This document shows, piece by piece, positions 22,084 through 33,706 of a DNA stretch of 64,000 nt. The translations under genes were made by a program, and so were the position numbers. The stretch's first letter is position 1, and each line of letters opens with the position of its first letter. A model generated the notes under the pieces. The model was not told where the DNA came from, did not search any database, and saw nothing but the letters and a program-made list of their open reading frames with translations. The DNA lies in the NCBI GenBank assembly GCA_022695795.1, contig MU404080.1, positions 310,001-374,000 of the forward strand, read 5' to 3'. The DNA is from Biscogniauxia marginata. Taxonomy: Eukaryota > Ascomycota > Sordariomycetes > Xylariales > Xylariaceae.

Positions 22084-22597
22084 CTTGGGCCCGTTCGGAT
22101 GAGCTTGCCTTTTATTTACGAAGGGATATTCGAAGAGGAAGGGGGGGGACAGGTGGCGTTGGCAGGCAGTTGGTCGACTCGTAAGCCCCCAACGATGGCG
22201 GTGGTTGATGAATAATAAGAGATGTTGGATGTCGCGGAAGGGTCTGGAAGTGACCAGCCTTAAAGCAGCTAACTTAGGGGATGAGGCAATCAATAGTGGG
22301 GTCCAAGCACCTCCAGCCCAGACTCCCGCCCCCCTTGATGGTGCTATGTCGTAGTGGGCTTAGCTGCTAATTTAGCGCTGGGCCATGCCGATCTCCAGGT
22401 CCCGACGACGCATTCAGCCTCCACACACATACCCGCTTATAAGTAATGCTGCTTGAGTTTAAATGCTTAATTGCAGATCTGGATCCAGGTCACGGGCTTT
22501 CGCGTTTCGATGACGACAATCGATGTTGCGAAACTGCCGCGTTTACAAGTTACGGAGAGCTTCATTTTGATTTCTTCGCATTTATGTCGCCACCGAG
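22084..22597. promoter_or_regulatory. Divergent promoter, AN1 gene and RAD4
   Basis: 514 bp between two start codons on opposite strands. No binding sites named. Confidence 0.45.
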
Positions 22598-25500
22598 ATG
22601 CCTCCACATGTGCCGCGCAAAAGGCTGCGCACCCAGTCACCAGATGACAACGGTAGCCGCCCGGCAAAGCAATCAGCCAAAGGCAAGGGCAAGGGCAAGG
22701 GCACAACGACGCCGGTGACAGCTGTGCCGCCGCGGAAAACTACTTTATTTGATGATTTAGATTCGCCTTCGGTGCAAGGATCAGCTGAGAAGACCAAATC
22801 TGTGATCCAGCGAATGCACGATGACGACGATGACGATGACAGCAGCTCGCTCAGTTCGCTCTCAGATGCCGAATTCGAGGATGTTCCCGCAGCGAAGCGG
22901 CAGAAGGTGGATAGCAACTCCGAGGGCTCGGACGAGGATGAGGATATGGAATTTGAAGATGTCCCCTCGTACGAGCACCAGCGCGAGCAGGATCCCATCG
23001 TGACAGGTGATATCGAGTTGACATTGTACCGAGAAAACGGGCCCGCACTGGCCAGCGAGCTCGGGAAGAAGGGGCCTTCGAAAAGAGAAAAGGCAATACG
23101 TCTCTCAACCCATTGCATTCATGTTCAGTTTCTTATGTGGCATAACGCGATCCGGAACTCCTGGCTATGCGATGAAGAGGTTCAGGCGATAATGATTTCA
23201 CACCTTCCACCAAGGTTATGGGACGAGGTTGACCGGTGGAGACGGAATAGTGGATTGGATGTCCCGGAAGAGCCTCCAAAGAAAGAGCTCAGAGGCGGAA
23301 AAAAGAACGTTAAAGGGAAGGGAAAGCAGAAGGCATCAAAATCTACGAGAGATTGGGGCGAAGCTGCGGACCGACTTGAAAAAGGGATACCCGACATGAG
23401 TCATGGCGACCCTCTCTTCAGACTCGTGAAGTGTCTTCTATCATGGTGGAAACAACGATTTAGAGTCACAGCACCAGGGCTGCGCAAATGGGGATACATG
23501 GGCGTGAGGAGGTTAGGCAAGCTGAGAGCGGCCTTTGAGGAGGAAGATCACGACCCTGAGCGCTTCGGGGAGAGAATCAGGGACATCGAAGAGTTTAGAC
23601 GGTTGGCCCAGGATTGTGTCGGCAGCCGAGATGTAGGATCGCAACTATTCACCGCACTTCTACGAGGATTGGGGCTTGAGGCCCGGATGGTCGCCAACAT
23701 ACAGTCCCTCGGTTTTGGATGGAGCAAGATCGAAGAGGCGGACGACGAAAGCCAGAGCAGCGGACAGCAAAGCGGGACGAACACTAGCGAATCTACTTCG
23801 AAGAAGGCAACCGGAAACGCCCAGCCGGCGAAGGCGAGGGCGAAACGCCTCCCAATAAGACCGGCGAGCCGTCGTAAGAGGAAAAGCGACAAGGATGCAC
23901 TGAGGATGGACCTAGATGATTCAGACGAATTTGCCGAGCCTCTCACAGACGAGAGCAATGCCGATTCCGACGTGGAAGATGTTACAGATGCGTTCCGCCC
24001 CAAACGACCAGAGGCGAAACCATACGACAAGGATCTCGAATATCCGCATTACTGGACTGAGATATTGTCACCGGTAACCAAGAAATACCTTCCGGTTGAT
24101 CCCATTGTCAAATCCATCATAGGTACTAGTAGAGAACTTGTCGAGTCGCTTGAGCCACGAGGAGGCAAAGCCGAAAAGGCGAAACAAATCATGGCTTATT
24201 GTATTGGGTTCTCCCAGGATGGCACCGCGAAAGATGTTACGGTACGCTATCTAAAGAAACAGATATTCCCTGGCAAGACAAAGGGAGTGAGGATGTCCGA
24301 AGAAAAGGTCCCGGTGTATAATAAATACGGCAAGGTCAAGCGCTACGATCAATTTGACTGGTTCAAGTTAGTCATGCGAGGGTATTCTCGAGGCGACAAG
24401 AGGCATCCTATCGATGAAGTTGACGAGGTGGAAGAATCAACCGATCTTAAGCCGGCGAAACCAGAAAAGAAGGAGGTCAAGGAAGGAGAGGAGACCCTGC
24501 AGTACTATAAGACCTCGAAAGAGTACGTTCTTGAGCGCCATCTCAAACGAGAAGAAGCCTTACTGCCTGGCGCTGCTCCGGTCAAAGTGTTCCGAAACAA
24601 AGGCAAGGGTAGCAAGGTGGAGCAAGAAGACGTCTACCTCCGCAAAGATGTTGTCGCCGTCAAGAGCGCGGAGACATGGCACAAACAGGGACGCGCCCCA
24701 ATGGATGGCGTTGAACCGCTGAAGCATGCTCCTTACCGGGCAGCAACAACTAATCGACGAAGGGAGATCGCCGAGGCCGAAGCCGCGACAGGCAAAAAGG
24801 TTATGCAGCCGCTATACAGCTTTGAACAGACGGATTGGATCATTCCCGACCCGATCCAGAATGGCGTTATTCCAAAGAACGAATATGGGTACGTGGATGC
24901 TAGAGGACCTTGGAGAATTAACAACAATGCTAACGTTTTTACGTTAGCAACATCGACATGTTTGCCGAACACATGTGTCCCGAAGGTAAATTTCAGTAGT
25001 TCATCTCGCCGTTATTTTTCGCTGGTCTAATGAAGGAACAGGTGCTGTTCATGTACCCTACCGGGGATGTGTCCGTGTGTGCAAGCGGCTAGAGATCGAC
25101 TACGCAGAGGCAGTTGTCGGCTTCGAGTTTGGACATCGAATGGCGGTACCCGTCATCCAAGGGGTTGTGATCGCCGAAGAAAACTACGAACGTATGATAG
25201 AAGAGCTGGAGAAAGACGAGGCAGAGCGAGCGAGAAAGGAAGACGAGAAACGCCGCAAAGAGGTGTTAGGAATGTGGCGGAAGCTGCTGATGGGACTGCG
25301 CATCGCAGATAGGCTTCGTCAGGACTACGGCAGTCTAGACGAGTCGGTGGAAGTCTTTGGTCACGAACGCGATGATGATAACAGCAAGGACTTAGAAGAA
25401 ATGAGGGAGAAGGACGAGGAGATGGCCGGGGGCTTCTTGCCAGAAGGGTACGAGGAAGAGGAGGAAGAAGCAGGTGTAGAACCACGGCACACTTCTGATT

Positions 25501-25784
25501 TCTTCCCGACAGCTCACGAGGACGAGGAAGAAAACGCCGATGATCCCTTCGAGGTAGAGTACGGCAACAAGGACGCAGCAGAGGCCGAGGAGGCGCCCCT
25601 GGCTGACCCGATGGCTGAGCCGGAAGTCTCCGCCCCAGCTAAGAGGACTCCGAAGAAGGCGGTCCCAAAACCGAAGGCCAAGCCGAAACAATCAACTCGG
25701 AGACGATCTCGCAGGAAGAAGGTCGTGTCGTCGGATGAAGATGAAGACGAAGACGATTTTGAAGTGCCTGGCAGCGATGACTAA
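22598..25784 (+). CDS. RAD4: Nucleotide excision repair damage sensor Rad4/XPC
   Basis: Three exons: 22598-24888, 24948-24985 (38 nt) and 25042-25784, encoding 1023 aa. Introns are 59 bp (TGCTAAC branch) and 56 bp. An acidic, Ser-rich N-terminal region includes a KGKGKGKG run. The transglutaminase-fold region follows at about residues 175-520 (LFRLVKCLLSWWKQRFRV, GSQLFTALLRGLGLEARMV, HYWTEILSPVTKKYLPVDP). The beta-hairpin domains lie at about 620-870 (LKREEALLPG, VYLRKDVVAVKSAETWHKQG, YSFEQTDWIIPDPIQNGVIP, GAVHVPYRGCVRVCKRLEID). The tail is acidic then basic. Rad4/XPC with Rad23 finds helix distortions in global-genome repair; UV-DDB, which contains DDB1 (also in this window), hands lesions to it in animals. 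The tiny middle exon carries the conserved NIDMFAEHMCPE. Confidence 0.96.
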
Positions 25785-26330
25785 TATAGGGATGTTAATA
25801 TGATGTCCTTTGGTCCCCGCCAGGGGGGGTTATAACGATGGGATCGACCGACAGCATAGCTAGAGTAAACAATACGAAATTCGTCGAAAATGCGAATCTT
25901 CTCTTGTAATTAGCCCAAGTTAGGAACTTTGGTGACATCTTGCTTAGCTTATGAGGACGTAAAGCAGTAGGGTCGTTGGGAAATTCTATGGCCAGGAGAT
26001 AAATCGCCTATGAAATTCGCCAGTCTCGTCACATCGGGGGGACCTTTTTACAGTTCAAGACTGTTGCTGTATGCTTCGTCAGTAAAGCAGTCTAGTGAGC
26101 ACTGGCGCACAGCTTTCTGTCGTCCTCCATGGGAAAAGTTACATAGTATTCCCATTGTGAATCTTTCGCACTTTATCCGTAAGAGAATGGATATCTTAGT
26201 CTGAAGGTTTATTTCTTCGGGCATGCTAGGAACTATCCCTTCTCTGTCGTAAATTACATTTTAAAATGAATAACAACACTCTTTTCTCTTAGCTCCCGTT
26301 TCGATTTACAAAATAGCTAGGACTCTTAAT
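25785..26330. other. RAD4 3' region up to the AT-rich boundary
   Basis: Normal composition giving way to AT-rich sequence near 26,300. No gene supported. Confidence 0.45.
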
Positions 26331-26660
26331 CTTACGAGGTTTATTTACCTCGAGCTTTTATATAATTATTTTAATGTTTTTTAAAAAAAACATATAATAA
26401 TTATTAAATATTTATTTAAACTTTAATAATTTTATAAATATAATATAATATATAATTAATTAATTTAATAAAATAAACTTATAAATAAAATAATTTTTAT
26501 ATATAATTATTATAATAATACTTTATTATTATTATATTAATAATTAACTATTTTAATTAATTATTTTATAATAAAAATTGATTTTTTAAAAAAATATTTT
26601 ATTTTTATTTTAATTTTCTCGCGTTTTTTCCTCGCGTTTTTTAATTAATATAAATAATAT

Positions 26661-27046
26661 TATATAAGCAAATAAATAAAACAAACTTATAAACAAAATG
26701 ATTTTTTATATAAAATCAACTTTTTCAAAAATTTATAACTTTTTATATAAAAATAAGAAAAATCTCGAACTTCTTTTTTAGTTATATAATTATATAATTT
26801 AACTAAAATAAAATTTAAAATTAATAGAAAATTAAATATATAAAAAAAATATAAAAAGGTTTATATATTTTATTATAATTTTAGTTTTTACGCGTTTTTT
26901 TTCGTGTTTTTAATATTACTTTTTTATTATTTTACTTTTAATTTATTTATATAATTATATAACTAAAATAAAAGGTTTAATATGTTTTCAATTTTTACGT
27001 GAAAAGTTATAAATTTTTAAAAAGTCGATTTTATATAAAAATGTTA
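26661..27046. repeat. Foldback (long inverted-repeat) element, copy A
   Basis: Starts tataagcaaataaataaaac and ends agtcgattttatataaaaat. Its left arm (tataaaatcaactttttc, then tataacttttta) is an inverted copy of its right arm, so most of the unit could fold on itself. It is the most decayed of three copies; the central landmark tagtttttacgcgttttttt is shared with the other two. Confidence 0.6.
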
Positions 27047-27299
27047 TAAAAGGCCTTAAACCTTTTATATATAACTTTAAAGATTAATTAACCAAGTTTT
27101 AAATTTATATAAAACCTTGTTATTATTTAATAGTTAATTTTATTACTTTTTAACTTTGTAATAAATTTCTTTTTAATTATATTTAATTATTATTTCGTAT
27201 ATATTAAACTTTTATTATAATAATTTTAAAAGTTTTTATATAATTATTTATAATTATCGTTTATTTATATATATATTAAGTTAGTTTTATAATTATTAT

Positions 27300-27495
27300 T
27301 GATGGTTGATTGACAGACAAGGGCTATGTCTCCGCACAGAAACTAGTACATTCTTTAAGTATAAATAGGCTGCCTTCGGCAGTACAACTCAGGTAGACTT
27401 TTCCCTCCTTAGACATTAATATTACACCAGTCTCACCCCTATCTTTCATATCGTCTATTGTTATTTGCTTTTACATATGTACGTACCTACCAACA
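27300..27495 (+). mobile_element. Solo LTR, family 1, copy 1, with 5-bp duplication ATTAT
   Basis: 196 bp beginning TGATGGTT and ending CCAACA, flanked by ATTAT at 27295-27299 and 27496-27500. It contains a TATA-like tataaatagg and CAAGGG, and is GC-richer than its surroundings. A second copy with its own duplication lies at 28183, so the boundaries are supported twice. The internal element is not in the window. Confidence 0.75.
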
Positions 27496-28182
27496 ATTAT
27501 AATGTTAAATATATATTTTTAATAATTAGCTTTCGTTTTTATATAATATAAATTCTTTTATTAAATCGCCGTTTTAATTAAACATTATATAAAAAACCTT
27601 TTAATAATTAAAGCTTTAAATTTAACGTATTTATAACGTCGTTTCAATAAATTATAGTTTTAAATGAATAAAAACTATTTTTATTCGTTTTATTATAAAA
27701 ACGACGTTATAATAAATATAATTTAAACTTAAAACTAAATCGAGATATTAATTTAAAAACGTTTATAAAAACGTTTATATTAAAATTTTCGTTTAAATAA
27801 TAAAACGAGTAGTTTATTAATTTATATAAGATATTTAATTTCACTTTTTAAAAGTATTAATAATTACGTCGTTAAATTAATTTAATAATATTAAAAATAA
27901 ATAATAAATATTAATTTTTTAAAATAAAAAGGTTTAATAAACTAAGGTTAAAAACTTTATAAAAACGGCTTATATTATATTTAATTAAGACTTTTTATAA
28001 TTTAAATTATTATTTTTATTTATAATATTATAACGTTATTATTACGAAATCTTTTAAATAAACTTATTAATAATTATTTTTAATTTTTCGAAAATTAAAA
28101 TAAACGTTATATTTTAATAATTAATACGTATTTTTATTATATTAAACTAATATAATTTTAAAATAATTTTAAATTTTAAATA

Positions 28183-28366
28183 TGATGGTTATATAACTAA
28201 TTTACAAGGGACCCTAGGCTTTAAAGTGTATATAAGGGGTGTACATCGCACACCCCCTCGAATAAATTAGTTACCTCTTTAAACATCAATATTACACTAG
28301 TCTCGCTTATATCTTTCATACCGTTATTCGTTACTTTGTTTTCACTTATGTACATACTTACTAACA
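28183..28366 (+). mobile_element. Solo LTR, family 1, copy 2, with 5-bp duplication AAATA
   Basis: 184 bp, TGATGGTT to CTAACA, flanked by AAATA at 28178-28182 and 28367-28371. It aligns with the copy at 27300 over its whole length (shared CAAGGG, TATA-like motif, attacacYagtctcRc, tatctttcata). Differences are mostly transitions. The flanking duplication is in AT-rich DNA, so chance matching is somewhat easier than elsewhere. Confidence 0.7.
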
Positions 28367-28422
28367 AAATATTAACGTTTTTTAATAAAAAAAAGATATA
28401 ATTATTATCTTTATAAGATATT

Positions 28423-28880
28423 ATAACGTGTCTTATAAGCGAGTAAGCCACATAAGTAAGTAGACCATTTAATTTCTTATATAAAATCGACTTTTTTTTA
28501 AAAATTCATAACTTTACACGTAAAAATCGTAAAAATCTCGGACTTTTTTTTTTTTAGTTATATAATTATATTATTTAATTAAAATGAAAATCCAAAAAAA
28601 TAAAAAGTGAAATATATAAAGAAATACGTAAAAAGGTTCGTGCGTTTTGTTTTAATTTTAGTTTTTACGCGTTTTCTTTTTACGTTTCTTGAAATTCATT
28701 TTTTCGATTTTACTTTTAATTAAACTTTATAATTATATAACTAATAAGAAAGGTTTAAGATTTTTACGATTTTTACGATTTTTACGTGTAAAGTTATAAA
28801 TTTTTAAAAAGGTCGATTTTATATAGGAAATTAAATGGCCTATTTACTTATATGGCTTACTCGCTTATAAGACACGTTAT
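28423..28880. repeat. Foldback element, copy B (best preserved)
   Basis: 458 bp. The left end (ataacgtgtcttataagcga) is the reverse complement of the right end, and the match continues inward for roughly 190 bp per arm with few mismatches, mostly transitions. The centre carries tagtttttacgcgttttc. No ORF. The structure fits a non-autonomous DNA transposon or foldback MITE; no target duplication could be assigned with confidence. Confidence 0.7.
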
Positions 28881-29140
28881 TATAATAATTATAACATTAT
28901 ATATTAATTAAATGTATATATTTTATAACAATATAATATTTTATTATTAAAATAAAAGGATTAATAATTTATATAATTAAATATTATAAATTACGCGTGA
29001 TTAATTAATATAAGTATATCTCGAAGCCGATTAAGGGCTATCGAGGGATCTAGCGTTAAGTGCGAAAGTCTAAGGTAAAATGGAGGGATCTAATTAGCTA
29101 GTTAAATTATGGCGGTACTAATGAATTAGATGGTAGTTGA
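28881..29140. repeat. Repeat extending from foldback copy B, little mutated
   Basis: The sequence 29001-29135 is homologous, in the same orientation, to 48919-49053. Nearly every difference is C or G here against T or A there. This copy keeps words such as gggctatcgagggatctagcg and so approximates the pre-RIP sequence. Confidence 0.75.
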
Positions 29141-29632
29141 TTACTTGGGATGTAGGCCTCTTATCACATCTTAAAAAGATACTATTAGATTGTGAGGTTG
29201 TACAAAACGCCGAACAACTGGCTATCATCCAGTCGGATGAATAGCTGCTGGTGCTAGCTTGTGACTAAAGACACTTCACGCAGCCCAATTGCAGGGGGAA
29301 AGTTATAGGTTGTAAGCTCAATATTGTACTTGTGTAACAATTTGACTTTATTACAATGCCAGCTACCTGATTTGATCTAGGAACCACGGCTAGGGCCTCT
29401 TCGGCGTCTGCAAATAACCATGGAGATGTAGATGTATGCATGTGCGTTACACTATACTAATGGCAAGAGCACTATCGGTTTTCAGACACTGAGCCGACAT
29501 CTATCCATGCTCTGGAAAATTCTAGTGCACACTAAAATAATAGGGGAATATCTTTCGAATTGCTATTCTACTTCGAAACTTATGAACAGAATTCATCCAA
29601 TAGTATTTTTTTTCGGATTGTCGCACGCTATT
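29141..29632. other. Transition to normal composition, 5' side of the transporter pseudogene
   Basis: No gene. An open frame runs into the pseudogene from 29432, but the family resemblance begins only at the ATG at 29633. Confidence 0.4.
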
Positions 29633-31597
29633 ATGGAGAACAAGGAATTCTATGAGTTCTCTCCACGAGAGGAATCCTTTCAAAGAGATGCCACAATCGA
29701 GGAGATCCAAACGCTCATCCACGAAAGAGAACGGGTCCCAAGCACAGCCTGGCTCCTAGCCTTTACTGGGGCGGCATCACAACTCGTACGATTCGGCATT
29801 ACTGTGGCATGGTATCAGTCTTCGCAAATCTACGATGTTCGACTTGCTAACTGGACGCAGAAAATTATCTTCAGAACCCTCCAGGGAACTCTCTACTCCC
29901 TGGTGCTCTGGGCTTAGGACAGGCTAAAGCTACAATTATTCAGAATGCGTTCCTGTTCTTTCAGTACTTGACCCCCCTACCATTCGCCCTGATATCCGAC
30001 GCCTGGGTCGGTCGTTACAAGACAATGCTCTTTTGCCTTGGGTAAGTGACGGGAAATGGCTTTCAGATCAAATCTGGATTTGGTCGCTAAGAGGCGCTAG
30101 ACTATTGGTTACCGGCTACATTGTGTTGGTAGCTACATCCATCCCGAGTGCTCTGGAGCATGGGGCTGGAATCCCAGGTATTGGCACCACCGTGGTGTTG
30201 ATTGGCTTAGGGCAAGGAGGCCTATCAGCAGTCATGTACCCATTCATGGTTATAGACTGGCAGGTCTTAAAGCTAAATGAGACACAGCTGACCAGATTCC
30301 TAACACGCAACCCCAAGTGAAGCGGAATAAGAAAGGAGAGCTAGTAGTAACTGACCGAAAGCTCGCAATTCAATGCGTCTTCAACGGATATTACTGGTAA
30401 GACTGGCACATATATCTCGCCATTTTCTTCTTCTTCTTCATTAAAATAGCATACAAAAGCTAAGACTTTCAGGATGGTTAACGTCGCAGCTCTCTCCTCG
30501 ATCCCCACTACTTTGATAGAGAAGCACGTTGACTTTTGGGCGGCGTACTTGCTCCCGACGTGCATTCTCGTCATCTCTATTATACCAGTGTTCCTTTGGA
30601 ATAAGCGACTCGGTATGCGGTAGTTAGACTTTAGACGAAAGCGGCTGCTGATAGTTTTGTAGTCAAGTTACCCCCGCAAGGCAATGTCCTCCCACACGCT
30701 GGCCATGTGCTTCTGATTGCCTGGCGCTCGCGATTTCGACTGTCTGCCGCAGATCCAGAATATCAGGAATCGCACCATGGCCGCTCTGTATCCTGGAGCG
30801 CTTCCTTTGTAGAGGAAATAAGACGTGGTTTAAAGGGGTTCCGTGTCATCACCTGCTTTGTGGTTTTCTGGCTTTGCTATAATCAGACTACGAACAATAT
30901 TATCTCCCAGGCAGGCCAGATGAAACAACAAGGAGTATCCAATGACACCATCCAGGCGCTAAATCCAATTGCGTGTATTATCGCAGGTCCTCTCATTCAA
31001 AGAGTCGTTTTTCCTTTCTTCCGTCGCCGCCAAGTCCCTTTCGGACCTATCCTGCGCATGACGGTTGCGTTTCTGTTCATATCCGCGGGCATAGCCTACG
31101 CAGCAGGACTTCAACAGCTGATATACTCTAGAGGCCCGTGTTACATCTATCCTCTAGAATGTTCAGCAGCCGTGCAAGGAAGTACAGGTACTCGGGAACC
31201 TAACGACGTAAGCGTGTGGCTTTAAGCGCCCTTGCATTTCTTGCTCGCAATCGGCGAGATTCTGGGACTCGTTTCTCTAAATGAATACACATATTCTGAA
31301 GCCCCGACCAACATTAAAGCCGTGGTTCAAGCACTTCAGCAAATCGCTGCTGCCGTAGGAGCAGCTCTTGGGATCGCACTGGGACCAGTGTCTAAGAATC
31401 CTTGGCTAGGAATCATGTATGATAGCTTGGCGGGCGTGTGTGCTTTTTCTGCAGTTATATTTCTGGCGATCTTTAGGAAATACGATGCTATTTACGAAAA
31501 CCAATATGTGAAAGACGCGAGGGACGATGAGGACCCCGGCAAAGCTATAAGGCAGGTTGGGGCTAAAATGGAACAGAGTACGACGCCCGAATCATAA
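29633..31597 (+). pseudogene. POT/PTR2-family peptide transporter, broken
   Basis: Segments in all three frames spell a proton-dependent oligopeptide transporter: TAWLLAFTGAASQLVRFGIT, NAFLFFQYLTPLPFALISDA, GYIVLVATSIPSALEHGAGI, IGLGQGGLSAVMYPF, NNIISQAGQMKQQGVSNDTI and FLLAIGEILGLVSLNEYTYS. Introns with good signals join several of them (donors at 30042, 30399 and 30613). The gene is disabled by an in-frame TAA at 31223-31225, where a CAA codon would be expected, about 124 codons before the end. The first splice junction (near 29810-29866) does not restore frame with a GT-AG pair, and the junction near 30248-30290 has no good donor. The nonsense change is a C-to-T transition, consistent with mild RIP or ordinary decay next to repeats. 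A functional alternative splice form cannot be excluded. Confidence 0.8.
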
Positions 31598-31621
31598 TTA
31601 TAGCATTACGTCGGTTTAAGC

Positions 31622-31726
31622 TGTTGAAATATGGGACTATACGACCCCTGGTTATCTATATCTATCTAGGCTCACCTTGAACCAATACACTTGATCCTAT
31701 CCTCATCTCTTCGTCTCATCTCAACA
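31622..31726 (+). mobile_element. Very short solo LTR, family 2, copy 1, duplication TAAGC
   Basis: 105 bp from TGTTGAAATATGG to TCTCAACA with TAAGC on both sides (31617-31621 and 31727-31731). It lies 25 bp past the stop of the transporter pseudogene. The inverted copy at 35249-35379 has its own duplication, which confirms both ends. At 105 bp it is far shorter than most fungal LTRs. Confidence 0.85.
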
Positions 31727-31731
31727 TAAGC

Positions 31732-33622
31732 CAGTATATATTGTAATTATAGCCGTAGTATGTTTAGTAACTGTAGAATTACTATGCTTGTTATTTTAAT
31801 AAAAGGGATTTGCAACTAGCTTACACGAAACGCTGTGGTTTTCCCAACTCGAAAATCGGGTTTTCCCTTTCAGCTTCACGGTCAGCCGTACTCTTGCCGC
31901 ATGTTCAATACTACTAGAACGTAGGTAGTATTGAAGACCTTTTCAGTTAATTAGATTTAAGTTTTGCGGATCTCTTCGAGCAAGACACAACCTTGAAGTC
32001 TACTTCTTACGTATTAATAAAGCTACTGCCGAAACGTGACACTGCTTGTCAAGCCAAGCATAGCAAATTAAAATATGCCGATCATCTCCCCGGACATAGC
32101 TATTGCGATACGTGAGTATGCCTACTCTCTGCCAACGGCAAGTTCCTCTTCATATCCCGCACCCCTCTGGATACGAGGAGACCGGACCAGCTACCGATGG
32201 CCAGAAGTTCTTATATCATGTCGGGTAGTAAGGTCTTGAATCGTAGCGGTGAAGCGAACTACTCATACCAGGCCAACTAGGTAACAAATAAGGTGTTTAG
32301 TTGCTAAAATATTGATTCTTTATATACCTCTAATCGCAGTTGTAGTTCCTTGCGCAAAAACAGCTTCGTTACTTAATCCTATAGGGTGTGCATTGCAGCA
32401 CGACCCATGCGCTCGGTGCGCAAGAAGGTGTCGGCGTGTAGCCTATCGTCACAACAACTCATCCGAAGGCGAAAAATACAGTGTTGAAACTTTCAACGCA
32501 GACAATAATGCGGAAATGACTTGCTATATGTTTACAACATTAGTTTGCTCTCGGTATTACCGTATACTATCATCTTGCTATAGGTCAACAACACTGGGGG
32601 CGGGATATGAAGTTGGGTAGAACGAAGAGTATTGGAGTGAGATGAGGATAGGAAAGATTACCCTACCTAGTCCAAGGTAGAGTCCTCTAGATAAGTGGTT
32701 GCCGGGATGTACATAGGAGGTTATATAGGATCGTATAGTAGTAATACATCTGGTGGGTCTAATATACCGTGTTTTAATGGGGAGAAAAGAGGGATGAGGA
32801 GAAATAAGGCAATAATGTTATAGCGTTGCATCTTGGGTTTTGCGTGAAAAACAAACATTAACTCGCGCCTCTTTTCTACACTTTTTCTTTCCTTTCTTTT
32901 TTCAACTTCCGTTGACCATGCAACTCTTCAACCCCGTTTAGCTATGTCTATCGTGCATCCAGAGAGGATTTACGGACTACTGGAAGCATTCATTACGGCG
33001 AGGCGGATCCAAAAGTGAGCACGCGACGACATGCCTCTTTAGTCGGCTGTAATGTCGGATACGAAGTTAATCTGCCGGGCCGCCTTGATGAACAGCAGAC
33101 CCTGGAATGTTTCAAATGCCGCCCCCGCAACATGCTTGTATCACTTGGGCAAGCAGGCAACCGAATTTTACCTTGGGGACCCAAGAACGCCGAGCTGATC
33201 GACAGGTAATTATGATGACGGCCACGTATGGGGCTAAGCCTTAAAGCGTTGCCATGTGGCGAGACGTCCGCTGGCACCGAAAGCCAATCGGTTGAGTTTC
33301 GTGGGGAACTTGTTACTTGAAACGGGCACACTGAGGCGGTGCTGAGTTCAGCTGGCGATGGTGTTGGAATATGGTGCCAAGTCTCTTGGCTCACTTCGAT
33401 GCTCTAAGCCATGCCATGATTTTCTCCAAATTGCGGTAATGCTCGTGTAATGCCATGATGAGGCCAAGATTTTGCAAACGTAAACAACGAAGGATCTGCG
33501 CAGCCGTCTGGTAGCACAGAAGGAAGCGAACAGCCTCAAACGATTGAGTATAAGTGTGAGATGTCTTCCGCCCAACTCGAACCTGATATCACGATTATCT
33601 GTTCCCAACAACAACAACGCGA
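31732..33622. other. Intergenic island sequence, no supported gene
   Basis: Normal composition. Open frames at 32312-32620 and 33015-33209 lack start context, splice structure or family resemblance. A short frame from 32944 ends at a donor-like GTGAGC, but no matching second exon was found. Confidence 0.4.
32630..32779 (-). repeat. Possible diverged relative of the family 2 short LTR
   Basis: Shares gatgaggatagga, agtccaaggt-gagtcc and a closing gggtc...ttttaa in the same order as the copy at 35249. No flanking duplication found and ends are unclear. Confidence 0.3.
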
Positions 33623-33630
33623 TATAAATA
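33623..33630 (+). promoter_or_regulatory. TATA box (TATAAATA)
   Basis: TATAAATA lies about 80 bp before the ATG at 33707, followed by an AT run and a CA-rich leader. Confidence 0.5.
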
Positions 33631-33706
33631 TATATATACCTCGAGGTCCTAGGACAAGAAATAAAAACAACATCTACTATCCACCTACATTACCAAAAGA
33701 CCAAAA

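Larger units (their letters stand above)
26331..29060. repeat. AT-rich, RIP-decayed tract (left)
   Basis: Nearly continuous A/T sequence with abundant TA and very few CA/TG pairs, the pattern left by repeat-induced point mutation. It contains two copies of a foldback repeat and two much less mutated solo LTRs that sit as GC-richer islands. No coding capacity remains. Confidence 0.85.

Noticed and set aside
27300..28366. A single miniature retrotransposon with two LTRs
   Set aside because: Each LTR has its own, different 5-bp duplication, so they are independent solo LTRs.
32944..33209. Short frame ending at a GTGAGC donor plus a downstream open frame
   Set aside because: No acceptor joins them in frame, and neither part resembles a known protein.
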